20,192 nucleotides of DNA, from the NCBI GenBank assembly GCA_035293245.1, contig DATDOO010000218.1, positions 1-20,192 on the forward strand, read 5' to 3'. Both the position numbers and the translations under genes were made by a program. Of this stretch, positions 6,495 through 13,517 are shown one piece after another; position 1 is the stretch's first letter; each line of letters opens with the position of its first letter. This DNA comes from DATDOO01 sp035293245 (lineage in GTDB: Bacteria > Pseudomonadota > Gammaproteobacteria > Methylococcales > Methylococcaceae). The notes below the pieces were generated by a model. It saw only the letters and a list, made by a program, of their open reading frames with translations, made no database searches and was not told the origin of the DNA.

Positions 6495-6524
6495 TTGACA
6501 TGTCCGCGCGGACATTGTTATGCT
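6495..6524 (+). promoter_or_regulatory. Rightward sigma70-type promoter of the element
   Basis: A consensus -35 TTGACA at 6495-6500 is followed by an 18-base spacer and -10 TATGCT at 6519-6524, pointing toward the replication ATPase. The predicted transcript start is about 6531, leaving a leader of roughly 120 bases with an AT-rich stretch near 6600-6625. Confidence 0.7.
6500..6515. promoter_or_regulatory. Perfect 16-base palindromic operator in the promoter spacer
   Basis: ATGTCCGCGCGGACAT is its own reverse complement. It starts on the last base of the -35 and fills most of the spacer, so a bound protein would block RNA polymerase. A further ATGTCC half-site lies at 6483-6488, toward the regulator gene. 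The likely ligand is the divergently encoded duplicated-HTH protein. Confidence 0.75.
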
Positions 6525-6650
6525 GTGTTCAGTCCTCGGCAGAGTGCGGCACGGAACATGCTCGGTTCGTTCCAAACATCGCTCGGACCCGAGTGAACAC
6601 AAATTTAAATTTAATTATACAACAACTATCCATGTCACTGGGATGGATAT

Positions 6651-8318
6651 ATGAGCGGAATGCACACCACAGAAATTCGCGGGGAGGAAACTTCAGATCG
6701 CGACGCCTCGAAAACCTGCAAAACCTGCAACATCGCACCTGCTGCCGCCGCGGGAACGAACCGACCAGATAGACCTCCACCCCGGCCGGTCATTTACGTG
6801 AGTCCCGGTGAAATTCCGAGCATCGTCGCCACGGCCGAGGTCGAATTGGCGAGATCGCGCCTGTGTTTCCAACGCGGTGGGGTGCTCGTCACCGTCGCCG
6901 CCGATCCCGCCACGTCGGAAACCAGCGTAAAAATCCTTCTACTGTCCGCTCTGATTCGATTTCTGGCAGATATCGTAGTATGGCAAAAATACGATAAACG
7001 ATCTGGCGGTTGGGAGATTTGCGATCCACCGGACCGACATTGTCGAATCCTGCACGACGCGACCGAGTATCGCCACATGCCGGTTCTGCACGGAATTGCG
7101 CGCCAACCATACCTACGTCCCGACGGCACTTTGGTAACTCGCGCAGGGTACGACGAGGCCACCGGCATTTTTGGCGCTTTCCTGGAGAGCCGTTACCGCA
7201 TTCCTAGTTGTCCATCCAGGGAGGACGCAAAGAAGGCACTCGCAGGTATTGATACGCTTCTTTCTGAATTTAGATTCCAGAATACCCTCGATTTTGCCGC
7301 CGCCGTATGTGGAATCTTGACGGCAACAATCCGACCTACATTACCGTTGGCGCCTATGGTCCACGTTGGAGCTCCGGAATTCGGTAGCGGGAAAACATAC
7401 CTCTGCGAGCTTTTCCTCGCGTTCGCAACGCCTCAGCCGACCGCCCCAATTGCGTTTCCGTGCAGCGACGACGAATGTCGAAAAATCCTTCTTGCGGAGC
7501 TCATGTCTGCTGCCCCGGCGATTTTTTTTGACAACATTACATGCGATTTGCTCGCACACAGTTCGCTGTGTGCTGCATTAACCAGCCGCGCCCTGTCAGG
7601 CCGGATCCTCGGATTGTCAAAATCTTCCCGCCCAAGCACCCAAGCGCTATTTCTTTACACGGGGGTCAATGTCAGCCCTGTCCAGGATATGATCAGAAGA
7701 ACAATGACCATCTATCTGGATCCTGGAGGGCAACAACCGGAGACGCGAGCGTATCAGTGCGATCCGGTTACGGAGGTGCGTCAGAATCGTGAGTACTGGG
7801 TTGCCACGGTGTTAACGATCATCCGCGCATGGATCGTCGCCGGCCACCCCAAAACAGAGTGCCCACCCGTGGCCGGGTTTTCTGATTGGAGCGACCTATG
7901 TCGACAATCTCTGTTGTGGCTCGGCCTACCAGATCCCGCAGCGTCGATGTTTTCAACGACGTTCGATCCTGATCGTGTTGCCCTTCTTCAAGTTCTCGTC
8001 GCGTGGCACAACGCATTCGACGAAAAACCGATGCTGCTCAGGGATGTGATTGCTGTCACATCACGCCCCGGTTTTAAGGATTTACGGGAGGCCCTGGAGG
8101 ATGTTGCAGGCGAGAGGACAACGCAGATCAATCGCCGAAAATTTGGGTGGTGGCTTGTTAGGCACGAGGGCCGCGTCCTGAACGGGTTGCGATTCCGTCG
8201 GTGCGCCAATAGCCGAGGCGCCGTGGCATGGAATGTTCAGCAGGTTTCGCAGGTTTCCCCGGCACCTTCTGCCGAATTTGTCACGTCATTACCCCGCGAC
8301 ACGTGCGAGACGACATGA
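6651..8318 (+). CDS. Replication ATPase/helicase-like protein of the integrative element
   Basis: This is a 555-residue protein with a Walker A, GAPEFGSGKT (residues 240-249), and a Walker B, AIFFDNI (290-296, D294), placing it among P-loop ATPases of phage and satellite replication modules. The N-terminal part has MPVLHGIARQPYLRPDG followed by LVTRAGYDEATGIF, a motif I associate with primase/helicase-like proteins of small integrative elements. The C-terminus (NRRKFGWWLVRHEGRVLNGL) resembles the winged-helix end of such proteins. Start choice is uncertain: ATG 6651 is used here, and ATG 6660 (MHTTEIRG) has GAGCGGA close by. It follows the operator-controlled promoter. Both gene ends carry paired GCAGGTTT-type repeats, encoding KTCKTC at residues 21-26 and QQVSQVSP near the end. 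The stop TGA is followed directly by the ATG of the next gene. Confidence 0.7.
   Translation: MSGMHTTEIRGEETSDRDASKTCKTCNIAPAAAAGTNRPDRPPPRPVIYVSPGEIPSIVATAEVELARSRLCFQRGGVLVTVAADPATSETSVKILLLSALIRFLADIVVWQKYDKRSGGWEICDPPDRHCRILHDATEYRHMPVLHGIARQPYLRPDGTLVTRAGYDEATGIFGAFLESRYRIPSCPSREDAKKALAGIDTLLSEFRFQNTLDFAAAVCGILTATIRPTLPLAPMVHVGAPEFGSGKTYLCELFLAFATPQPTAPIAFPCSDDECRKILLAELMSAAPAIFFDNITCDLLAHSSLCAALTSRALSGRILGLSKSSRPSTQALFLYTGVNVSPVQDMIRRTMTIYLDPGGQQPETRAYQCDPVTEVRQNREYWVATVLTIIRAWIVAGHPKTECPPVAGFSDWSDLCRQSLLWLGLPDPAASMFSTTFDPDRVALLQVLVAWHNAFDEKPMLLRDVIAVTSRPGFKDLREALEDVAGERTTQINRRKFGWWLVRHEGRVLNGLRFRRCANSRGAVAWNVQQVSQVSPAPSAEFVTSLPRDTCETT
6711..6728 (-). repeat. Tandem GCAGGTTTT pair, inverted, in the 5' end of the ATPase gene
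   Basis: AAAACCTGCAAAACCTGC, the inverse of the pair near the gene's 3' end. It may be an iteron-like binding site of the replication protein inside its own gene. Confidence 0.75.
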
Positions 8319-8480
8319 ATGGAAATCGTACCCCGCCTGATCCGTTTACGAGATGCACCCTCTTACCTCGGCATGGACCGAAACCGGTTCAACTCGGAAG
8401 TGCGCCCCAACATTATTGAAATTCCCATCGGCGACCAGGGAATCGCGTTCGACCGGCTTGACCTCGACGCCTGGGCGGAC
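8166..8480 (+). repeat. Diverged direct repeat, right copy (partner 1578-1890)
   Basis: This spans the end of the replication ATPase gene and the first part of the excisionase-like gene, and is the intact counterpart of the degenerate stretch at 1578-1890. Confidence 0.75.
8240..8257 (+). repeat. Tandem GCAGGTTTC pair in the 3' end of the ATPase gene
   Basis: Two direct units of GCAGGTTTC, in opposite orientation to the pair at 6711-6728, so the gene is bracketed by an inverted set. Confidence 0.75.
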
Positions 8481-8672
8481 GACCATAAATCCCGCAACGG
8501 AAGGCCGGGAGGACGCAACGGAGGAAAACCATGCGAAAAATTCCCGGACTTCGATTTGACGGAAAACAGTGGATCATCGACAAGCGCGTCAAAGGGCTTG
8601 GCCGAATTTTCGAACGAACTGGCTTTGGCAAGGAGGAGGTTGAAAAAGCGCAGCAACGCTACCATGGGTTGA
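8319..8672 (+). CDS. Excisionase-like HTH protein
   Basis: This 117-residue protein starts right after the ATPase stop (TGAATG). Its N-terminal half, RLIRLRDAPSYLGMDRN then RFNSEVRPNIIEIPIGD and QGIAFDRLDLDAWAD, matches a MerR/excisionase-like winged-helix pattern common directly ahead of integrases in gammaproteobacterial elements. The C-terminal half is polar and serine-rich (ENSGSSTSASKG) and ends in a basic RRRLKKRS. The last 142 bases overlap the integrase start in another frame; I believe this is real because related elements show the same serine-rich tail. The expected role is to steer the integrase toward excision and possibly to act as a regulator. Confidence 0.75.
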   Translation: MEIVPRLIRLRDAPSYLGMDRNRFNSEVRPNIIEIPIGDQGIAFDRLDLDAWADDHKSRNGRPGGRNGGKPCEKFPDFDLTENSGSSTSASKGLAEFSNELALARRRLKKRSNATMG

Positions 8673-9640
8673 TGAAAGCAGCGCTGGACAAAGGTAAGCG
8701 CGCCAAAGAGGGAGAGATCACGTTTGCCGAAGCGGCAGCCAGACATCTCAGGGAGGCCACCAAAAGGAGCCTGGAGCGCGACATGTATGCACTGGAAAAG
8801 TTGGTCCCAGTCATTGGGAGTCTGACGCTGAATGAAATTCATCAGGGAACACTGCAACCTTACATCCAGTTGCAGCGTGAGAAAGGGCTCCGGAGTGCTT
8901 CCGTAGCGAGGGAACTGACGGTCGTCCGGCGCATCCTGACGTTGGCCGCCCGGGTTTGGCGTAACGAGGACAATCGGCCTTTTCTCGGCACGGTGCCATT
9001 GCTGATCATGCCCAACTGGGAGGATCAGAAAGCCCCCTATCCCTTGAATTGGGATGAACAGACGCGGCTTTTCCAGGAATTACCGGACTACCTGGCGCGC
9101 ATGGCGACATTCGCGGTAAACACCGGGTTACGGGAACAAGGCGTTTGCTGGCTACGCTGGGACTGGGAGGTTGAAATCCCGGAACTCCAAACGTCCGTTT
9201 TCGTCGTTCCCGGTTGCCCCGTGCCGTACCCGGATGGCGTCTGGCCGGGCGAGAAGAACAAGGAGGATCAGGTGGTGGTTCTAAACCGGGCCGCGCGTTT
9301 GGTCGTCGAGGAGTGCCGGGGCAACGGGTCCGCGTATGTGTTCGCCAGAAAAGGAAAACGGCTTGCCGAGATGCACAGCACCGCTTGGGATAGCGCGTGG
9401 CGCCGGTCGGGTTTGCCTGCGGATCGGAAATTTTGCCGGGGGCCACACAACTTGAAGCACACCTTCGGTCGCAGACTCCGCGCAGCGGAGGTGCCGATAG
9501 AAACACGGAAAGTCCTGCTGCATCACACCAATGGCGATGTGACGTTACGTTACTCGCCGGCAGAAATTCAGGAGCTGATCAAGGCGGTGGAAAAACTGAC
9601 CGAGATGCGCCCCGTCACGCTGCTGAGACGGGTGGCCTGA
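8531..9640 (+). CDS. Tyrosine integrase of the element
   Basis: This 369-residue site-specific recombinase starts MRKIPGLRFDGKQWIIDKR with GAGGAAA just before the ATG. The N-terminal region (about 1-60) is likely the arm-site-binding part. The core-binding domain follows (about 62-165, with LNEIHQGTLQPYIQLQRE and VARELTVVRRILTLAA), then the catalytic domain. Catalytic positions: R201 in NTGLREQGVCWLRW, H306-N-L-K309 in PHNLKHTFGRRLR, H332 in VLLHHTNG and nucleophile Y341 in VTLRYSPAEI. Two deviations from the canonical set are visible. The second arginine position is Lys, which I recall as usual in this HxLKHTFGRRL subgroup, and the usual LGH is LHH. The gene ends 66 bases from the tRNA-Val(CAC) 3' end, the normal geometry for integration into that tRNA. 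Confidence 0.9.
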   Translation: MRKIPGLRFDGKQWIIDKRVKGLGRIFERTGFGKEEVEKAQQRYHGLMKAALDKGKRAKEGEITFAEAAARHLREATKRSLERDMYALEKLVPVIGSLTLNEIHQGTLQPYIQLQREKGLRSASVARELTVVRRILTLAARVWRNEDNRPFLGTVPLLIMPNWEDQKAPYPLNWDEQTRLFQELPDYLARMATFAVNTGLREQGVCWLRWDWEVEIPELQTSVFVVPGCPVPYPDGVWPGEKNKEDQVVVLNRAARLVVEECRGNGSAYVFARKGKRLAEMHSTAWDSAWRRSGLPADRKFCRGPHNLKHTFGRRLRAAEVPIETRKVLLHHTNGDVTLRYSPAEIQELIKAVEKLTEMRPVTLLRRVA

Positions 9641-9650
9641 TAAAGGGATT

Positions 9651-9695
9651 TTACGCAAAAAGTTACGCAGCCATTTTTGCGGTCACGCGTAACTT
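9651..9695. promoter_or_regulatory. TTACGC repeat cluster between integrase and tRNA, candidate integrase arm sites
   Basis: TTACGCA occurs at 9651-9657 and 9663-9669 in direct orientation 12 bases apart, and GCGTAAC at 9687-9693 is the inverse. Their place between the integrase stop and the tRNA attachment site is where arm-type sites are expected. The outer two also form the inverted repeat of the proposed tRNA terminator, so the two readings compete. Confidence 0.4.
9660..9695 (-). terminator. Possible terminator after tRNA-Val(CAC)
   Basis: On the minus strand AAGTTACGC and GCGTAACTT form perfect 9-base arms around an 18-base loop, followed by TTT. This lies just downstream of the tRNA 3' end. 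The long loop weakens the call. Confidence 0.45.
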
Positions 9696-9705
9696 ATTGA
9701 TTTGA

Positions 9706-9780
9706 TGGTGGGCGGTACTGGGATTGAACCAGTGGCCCCTGCCGTGTGAAGGCAGTGCTCTCCCGCTGAGCTAACCGCCC
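9706..9780 (-). tRNA. tRNA-Val, anticodon CAC
   Basis: The minus strand folds into a full cloverleaf: acceptor GGGCGGT pairing with its complement, D-loop GCTCAGCGGGAGAGC, anticodon stem CTGCC/GGCAG around TTCACAC (anticodon CAC, decoding GUG), T-arm CTGGTTCAATCCCAG and an encoded CCA end. It decodes valine. The 3' end faces the integrase, and the element ends here, so the gene is the probable attB and has been kept intact by the insertion. Confidence 0.95.
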
Positions 9781-9798
9781 TTGCCTGAAGGGAGGTGA

Positions 9799-9828
9799 AC
9801 TATACGCAAGTCAGCTTTTCCCTGTCAA
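9799..9828 (-). promoter_or_regulatory. Promoter of tRNA-Val(CAC)
   Basis: On the minus strand TTGACA (9823-9828), an 18-base spacer and TATAGT (9799-9804) stand about 20-25 bases before the tRNA. It is a strong sigma70 match and starts right after the stop codon of the secreted coiled-coil protein gene. Confidence 0.75.
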
Positions 9829-9830
9829 CG

Positions 9831-10313
9831 TCACCGAGGCGGGCTACCCCCCGTTCTTCCGCCGGGGAGTTTTGGGAATGGCGGAGAAACGGGTTTACGA
9901 GGGAACGTGCGTTTGGGTACGAATATCAGCGGCTGCCGGTATTTTTCCAGTTCATAGGTATCCTCCTGGACACGGAGTTGCTCCCGTTCATATTCCGCTT
10001 CCTTTTCCGCCGCACGGGCTTGCCGTTTGCTGGCCCTTGCGGCTTCTTCCTGGGCGCGCACTTGCCGTTCCTGGCGTCCTTGTTCTTCCGCCGCTTGTTG
10101 CTCCGCTTCCCGCCTCTCCTTTTCGCGCGCCAACCGCTCCAATTCTTCCTCGCTGGGGTGCAGCACCTTGAGGTCGACCGGCTGGCATTCGCCGAAGCGC
10201 GGTGAAGCGGCGTAAGTCACTTTGCCGTTCTGCCGGCAGAGATAAACCGTTTCCCCCGCCATGGCGGAATAACTAATCAGAACGCTTAGAATCAGCATGA
10301 ACAAACGTTGCAT
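9831..10313 (-). CDS. Exported DUF4124-like coiled-coil protein
   Basis: This 160-residue protein has a signal peptide (MQRLFMLILSVLISYSAMA, cleavage expected about residue 19). A short beta-rich stretch follows (ETVYLCRQNGKVTYAASP then RFGECQ) that resembles the DUF4124 domain with two cysteines. After that comes a highly charged Glu/Arg/Ala helix of about 70 residues (EELERLAREKERREAEQQAA onward), likely a coiled coil, and a proline-rich basic tail. The start at 10313 was chosen over the longer frame because the signal peptide begins there and AGGGAGA precedes it. DUF4124 proteins are periplasmic or envelope-associated and of unknown role. It is divergent from the DUF423 gene, with 62 bases between. 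Confidence 0.7.
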   Translation of the reverse strand: MQRLFMLILSVLISYSAMAGETVYLCRQNGKVTYAASPRFGECQPVDLKVLHPSEEELERLAREKERREAEQQAAEEQGRQERQVRAQEEAARASKRQARAAEKEAEYEREQLRVQEDTYELEKYRQPLIFVPKRTFPRKPVSPPFPKLPGGRTGGSPPR

Positions 10314-10375
10314 GGCATTCTCCCTGCAATGAAGCGTAGATGATAATCTAGCTTTTTCATGAACCGGCGGCCGAA

Positions 10376-10762
10376 ATGAATCCAGACGCGTTTTTTCCGC
10401 GCGCTTTCGCCCTAGGCGGTTTTCTAGCCGTCCTGCTCGGCGCGGTCGGCGCGCACGTTCTACGCGGCGCCCTGGACGAGCGCGGGCAAATGCTCTGGCA
10501 AACTGCGGTGCAGTACCACTTCTGGCACATTTTAGCCCTGGGATGGATCGTGCAACGACTGGAGCGACGGCCTGCATGCCGCTGGCTGAAATGGAGCGGC
10601 GCCTTCTTTGTCGGGGGCATTACGCTGTTCAGCGGCGGGCTGTATCTGGTCGCCGCAACGGGAGTGGCCGCCTTTGCTCGTATCGCGCCATTCGGCGGAG
10701 TGGCGCTGATGCTCGGCTGGCTGGCGCTTCTCGTGCACTCCTTTCGCCCGAACTCTCCCTGA
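10376..10762 (+). CDS. DUF423 family small inner-membrane protein (YgdD-like)
   Basis: The protein has 128 residues and four hydrophobic segments: about 10-30 (FALGGFLAVLLGAVGAHVL), 46-62, 73-95 and 98-120. The AVGAHVLRGAL motif near residue 23 and the QTAVQYHFWHILAL motif near 42-55 are hallmarks of DUF423. The family is widespread, sits in the cytoplasmic membrane and has no assigned function. Only 17 bases separate it from pepN, so the two are probably co-transcribed. No clear ribosome site precedes the ATG, but the N-terminus fits the family. Confidence 0.85.
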   Translation: MNPDAFFPRAFALGGFLAVLLGAVGAHVLRGALDERGQMLWQTAVQYHFWHILALGWIVQRLERRPACRWLKWSGAFFVGGITLFSGGLYLVAATGVAAFARIAPFGGVALMLGWLALLVHSFRPNSP

Positions 10763-10779
10763 CCCCGGGCGATCCTCCC

Positions 10780-13437
10780 ATGCGCGACAACGCTCCCCGC
10801 TCGATCTACCTAAAGGATTATGCTCCACCGGAGTATCTGGTCGGCGCGGTCGATCTGACTTTTCTGCTCGACGCGGAAGAAACCCATGTCACCGCGCGCC
10901 TGAAAATGCAGAAAAACCGCGAGGCCACGGACGCCGGCGCCCCGCTGCTGCTCGACGGAGAGGCCTTGGATTTGGAGTCGCTGCGCTTGAACGGCCGGGC
11001 ACTGAAAGACCACGAATTTCAAGTCACACCGGAGTCCTTGGCCATTCCAGGCGCTCCCAAGGTCGAAGTCTTCGACCTGGAGATCGCCACCCGCATCCAT
11101 CCCGCCGCAAACACGGCGCTGGAAGGACTGTACCTGTCGGGCGACATGCTTTGCACCCAGTGCGAAGCGCAAGGTTTTCGCCGCATCACCTACTTCCCCG
11201 ACCGCCCCGACGTGATGGCCCGCTACACCACCACCCTCATCGGCGACAAGTGGAATTTTCCGATACTCCTGTCCAACGGCAACCGGGTCGCCTCCGGCGA
11301 GTTGAAGAACAAGCGCCATTGGGTGCGCTGGGAAGACCCCTACAGAAAGCCCTGCTACCTGTTCGCCTTGGTGGCCGGCCGTTTGCGCTGCCTGGAGGAT
11401 AGTTTCACTACGATGAGCGGACGGGAGGTGAAACTGCAAATCTGGGTGGAACCGCACGACCTGGACAAGTGCGAACACGCCATGCACTCCCTCAAGCACG
11501 CCATGCGCTGGGACGAGACAGCCTTTGGCCGGGAATACGACCTGGACCTGTACATGATCGTGGCGGTCGGCCACTTCAACATGGGGGCGATGGAAAACAA
11601 GGGGCTCAACATCTTCAATACCAAGTATGTCCTGGCCCGCCCCGACACGGCCACTGACGCCGATTACGAGCACATCGAGGGCGTGATCGGCCACGAGTAT
11701 TTCCACAACTGGACCGGCAACCGCATCACCTGCCGCGACTGGTTCCAGTTGAGCCTGAAGGAAGGGCTGACGGTGTTCCGCGACCAGGAATTCACTGCCG
11801 AGCGCACCTCGCGGGCCGTGAAGCGCATTGAGGACGTGAACCTTCTGCGCAACCGCCAGTTCGCCGAGGACGCGGGCCCCCTGGCCCACCCGGTGCGCCC
11901 CGAGTCGTACATCGAGATCAACAACTTCTACACCCTGACGGTGTACGAGAAGGGTGCGGAAGTGATCCGCATGCTGCACACCTTGCTGGGAGCGGACGCG
12001 TTCCGCCGGGGCATGGATCTGTATTTCGCCCGTCACGACGGCCAGGCGGTCACTTGCGACGATTTTCTGCGCTGCATGGAAGAAGCCGGCGGCACGGATT
12101 TAAGTCAGTTCAGGCTCTGGTACAGCCAGTCCGGCACCCCGGAGGTGCACGTCGAAAGCGCTTACGACGCCGCGCGGCGCGAACTGGCCGTGACGGTCCG
12201 GCAGAGCTGTCCGGCGACGCCCGGCCAGCCGGTGAAAGAGCCGTTGCTGATCCCATTTTCGGTCGGTCTGCTCGGTGGGGACGGGGCGCCGCTACCCTTG
12301 CGGCTCGTCGGCGAACAATGCGCCGACGGACACGAAACGCGCGTGCTCCGGGTCGGCGACGCGGTGCAAACTTTTCGTTTCGCCGATCTGGCGGAAAAGC
12401 CGGTGCTTTCCGCCCTGCGCGGCTTCTCCGCGCCGGTGCGCCTGAAAATCCACCATGATTACGATGAACTGGCCTTCCTGTTCCGCCACGATTCCGATCC
12501 CTTCAACCGCTGGGAGGCCGGCCAGCAACTGGCCGGCCAAATCCTGCTCAATCTGGTGGAGAAACTGATCGAAGAAGATCAGGCCGGCAAGGTCAATCCG
12601 CGCCTCGTGGACGCTTTCCGCGGCCTGCTCGCCGGCGACTGGGAAGATCCGTCCTACCTTGCATTGCTCCTGACCCTGCCGTCGGAGGATTACATCGGCT
12701 CCTTGATGAACGTCGTCGATCCCGACGCCATTCACGCGGCGCGACAGCAGGTAAGACGGGAACTGGCTCGGGAACTGGAAGGGGAATGGCGGCGGATTTA
12801 TGGCGAATTCCACCGCGACGAGGCCGGCCGTTTCGATGCGTTAGCCATCGGACGGCGGAGGATCAAAAACCTGGCGCTGTCCTACATCGCCGAACTGGAC
12901 AAACCCGACAGCCACCACCTGTGCTTCGAACAGTTCCAGACCGCCGCCACTATGACCGACCAGATCGGCGCGCTGGCCTGCATCGTCAACAGCCATAATC
13001 CGGACAAGGAGAACTGCCTCGACCAGTTCTACGCCAAATGGCAGGACGAGGCGCTGGTCATCGACAAGTGGTTCACCCTGCAAGCCGCCTGCCCCCTGCC
13101 CGGCGTGCTGCAGACGGTGCGCACCCTCGCCGCGCACCCGGCCTTCGACCTGAAAAACCCCAACCGCCTGCGCGCCCTTGTGGGCGCGTTCTGCCAAAAC
13201 AATCCCGTGCACTTCCACGCCCTGGACGGCTCCGGCTACCGCCTCCTTGCCGAGCATGTGACGGCACTCAACACGCTCAACCCGCAGATCGCTGCGCGCC
13301 TTCTCAGCCCCTTAAGCCAGTGGCGCCGTTACGATGAAGCCCGGCGCACGCTGATGACGGGCGAACTGCGGCGCATCATGCAGATCTCCGACATCGCCCG
13401 CGACGTTTACGAAGTGGCGAGCAAGAGTTTGGGGTAA
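10780..13437 (+). CDS. pepN: Aminopeptidase N (M1 family zinc metallopeptidase)
   Basis: PepN removes N-terminal residues from peptides in the cytoplasm, in the last steps of protein turnover. The 885-residue length is close to the E. coli enzyme (870). The substrate-binding GAMEN motif is at 269-273 and the zinc site HEYFH at 305-309, with the third ligand E328 in LKEGLTVFRDQEF. The catalytic domain is followed by a beta domain (about 450-550) and a long helical C-terminal domain typical of bacterial PepN. The start MRDNAPRSIYLKDY was chosen because it matches the family N-terminus (E. coli begins with a similar P-x-A-x-Y-x-x-DY pattern). The open frame extends further upstream into the DUF423 gene without similarity. 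The ribosome site is weak, consistent with translation after DUF423. Confidence 0.95.
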   Translation: MRDNAPRSIYLKDYAPPEYLVGAVDLTFLLDAEETHVTARLKMQKNREATDAGAPLLLDGEALDLESLRLNGRALKDHEFQVTPESLAIPGAPKVEVFDLEIATRIHPAANTALEGLYLSGDMLCTQCEAQGFRRITYFPDRPDVMARYTTTLIGDKWNFPILLSNGNRVASGELKNKRHWVRWEDPYRKPCYLFALVAGRLRCLEDSFTTMSGREVKLQIWVEPHDLDKCEHAMHSLKHAMRWDETAFGREYDLDLYMIVAVGHFNMGAMENKGLNIFNTKYVLARPDTATDADYEHIEGVIGHEYFHNWTGNRITCRDWFQLSLKEGLTVFRDQEFTAERTSRAVKRIEDVNLLRNRQFAEDAGPLAHPVRPESYIEINNFYTLTVYEKGAEVIRMLHTLLGADAFRRGMDLYFARHDGQAVTCDDFLRCMEEAGGTDLSQFRLWYSQSGTPEVHVESAYDAARRELAVTVRQSCPATPGQPVKEPLLIPFSVGLLGGDGAPLPLRLVGEQCADGHETRVLRVGDAVQTFRFADLAEKPVLSALRGFSAPVRLKIHHDYDELAFLFRHDSDPFNRWEAGQQLAGQILLNLVEKLIEEDQAGKVNPRLVDAFRGLLAGDWEDPSYLALLLTLPSEDYIGSLMNVVDPDAIHAARQQVRRELARELEGEWRRIYGEFHRDEAGRFDALAIGRRRIKNLALSYIAELDKPDSHHLCFEQFQTAATMTDQIGALACIVNSHNPDKENCLDQFYAKWQDEALVIDKWFTLQAACPLPGVLQTVRTLAAHPAFDLKNPNRLRALVGAFCQNNPVHFHALDGSGYRLLAEHVTALNTLNPQIAARLLSPLSQWRRYDEARRTLMTGELRRIMQISDIARDVYEVASKSLG

Positions 13438-13471
13438 TCGGCCGGACTAGGCGGCAATCGCCGGAATTCGG

Positions 13472-13496
13472 CAGGGGCGAAGGGTAGCCGCCCCTG
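13472..13496. terminator. Terminator hairpin between convergent pepN and TIGR04073-like gene
   Basis: CAGGGGCG and CGCCCCTG form perfect 8-base arms with a 9-base loop, followed on the plus strand by TCTTCT. It sits in the 80-base gap between two convergent genes, so it may stop both transcripts, though a clean T-run is missing. Confidence 0.55.
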
Positions 13497-13517
13497 TCTT
13501 CTGCTCGGAAAACGGGC

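Larger units (their letters stand above)
5613..9705 (+). mobile_element. Compact integrative element next to tRNA-Val(CAC)
   Basis: The gene set is that of a small phage-satellite-like or cryptic integrative element. It includes a leftward HTH regulator with a small partner, a controlled rightward promoter, a replication ATPase, an excisionase-like HTH protein and a tyrosine integrase ending 66 bases from the 3' end of a tRNA gene. There are no capsid, conjugation or obvious cargo genes. The right boundary is the tRNA 3' end at 9706. The left boundary is uncertain: I found no copy of the tRNA 3' end in the window. The 5613 limit is only where the last gene that plausibly belongs to it stops. 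Base composition between about 5880 and 8310 is lower in GC than the chromosome on the right. Confidence 0.65.

Noticed and set aside
10810..12036. 408-codon open frame antisense to pepN
   Set aside because: It lies entirely inside pepN, whose zinc-protease motifs are complete. Long antisense frames are common in GC-rich genes.
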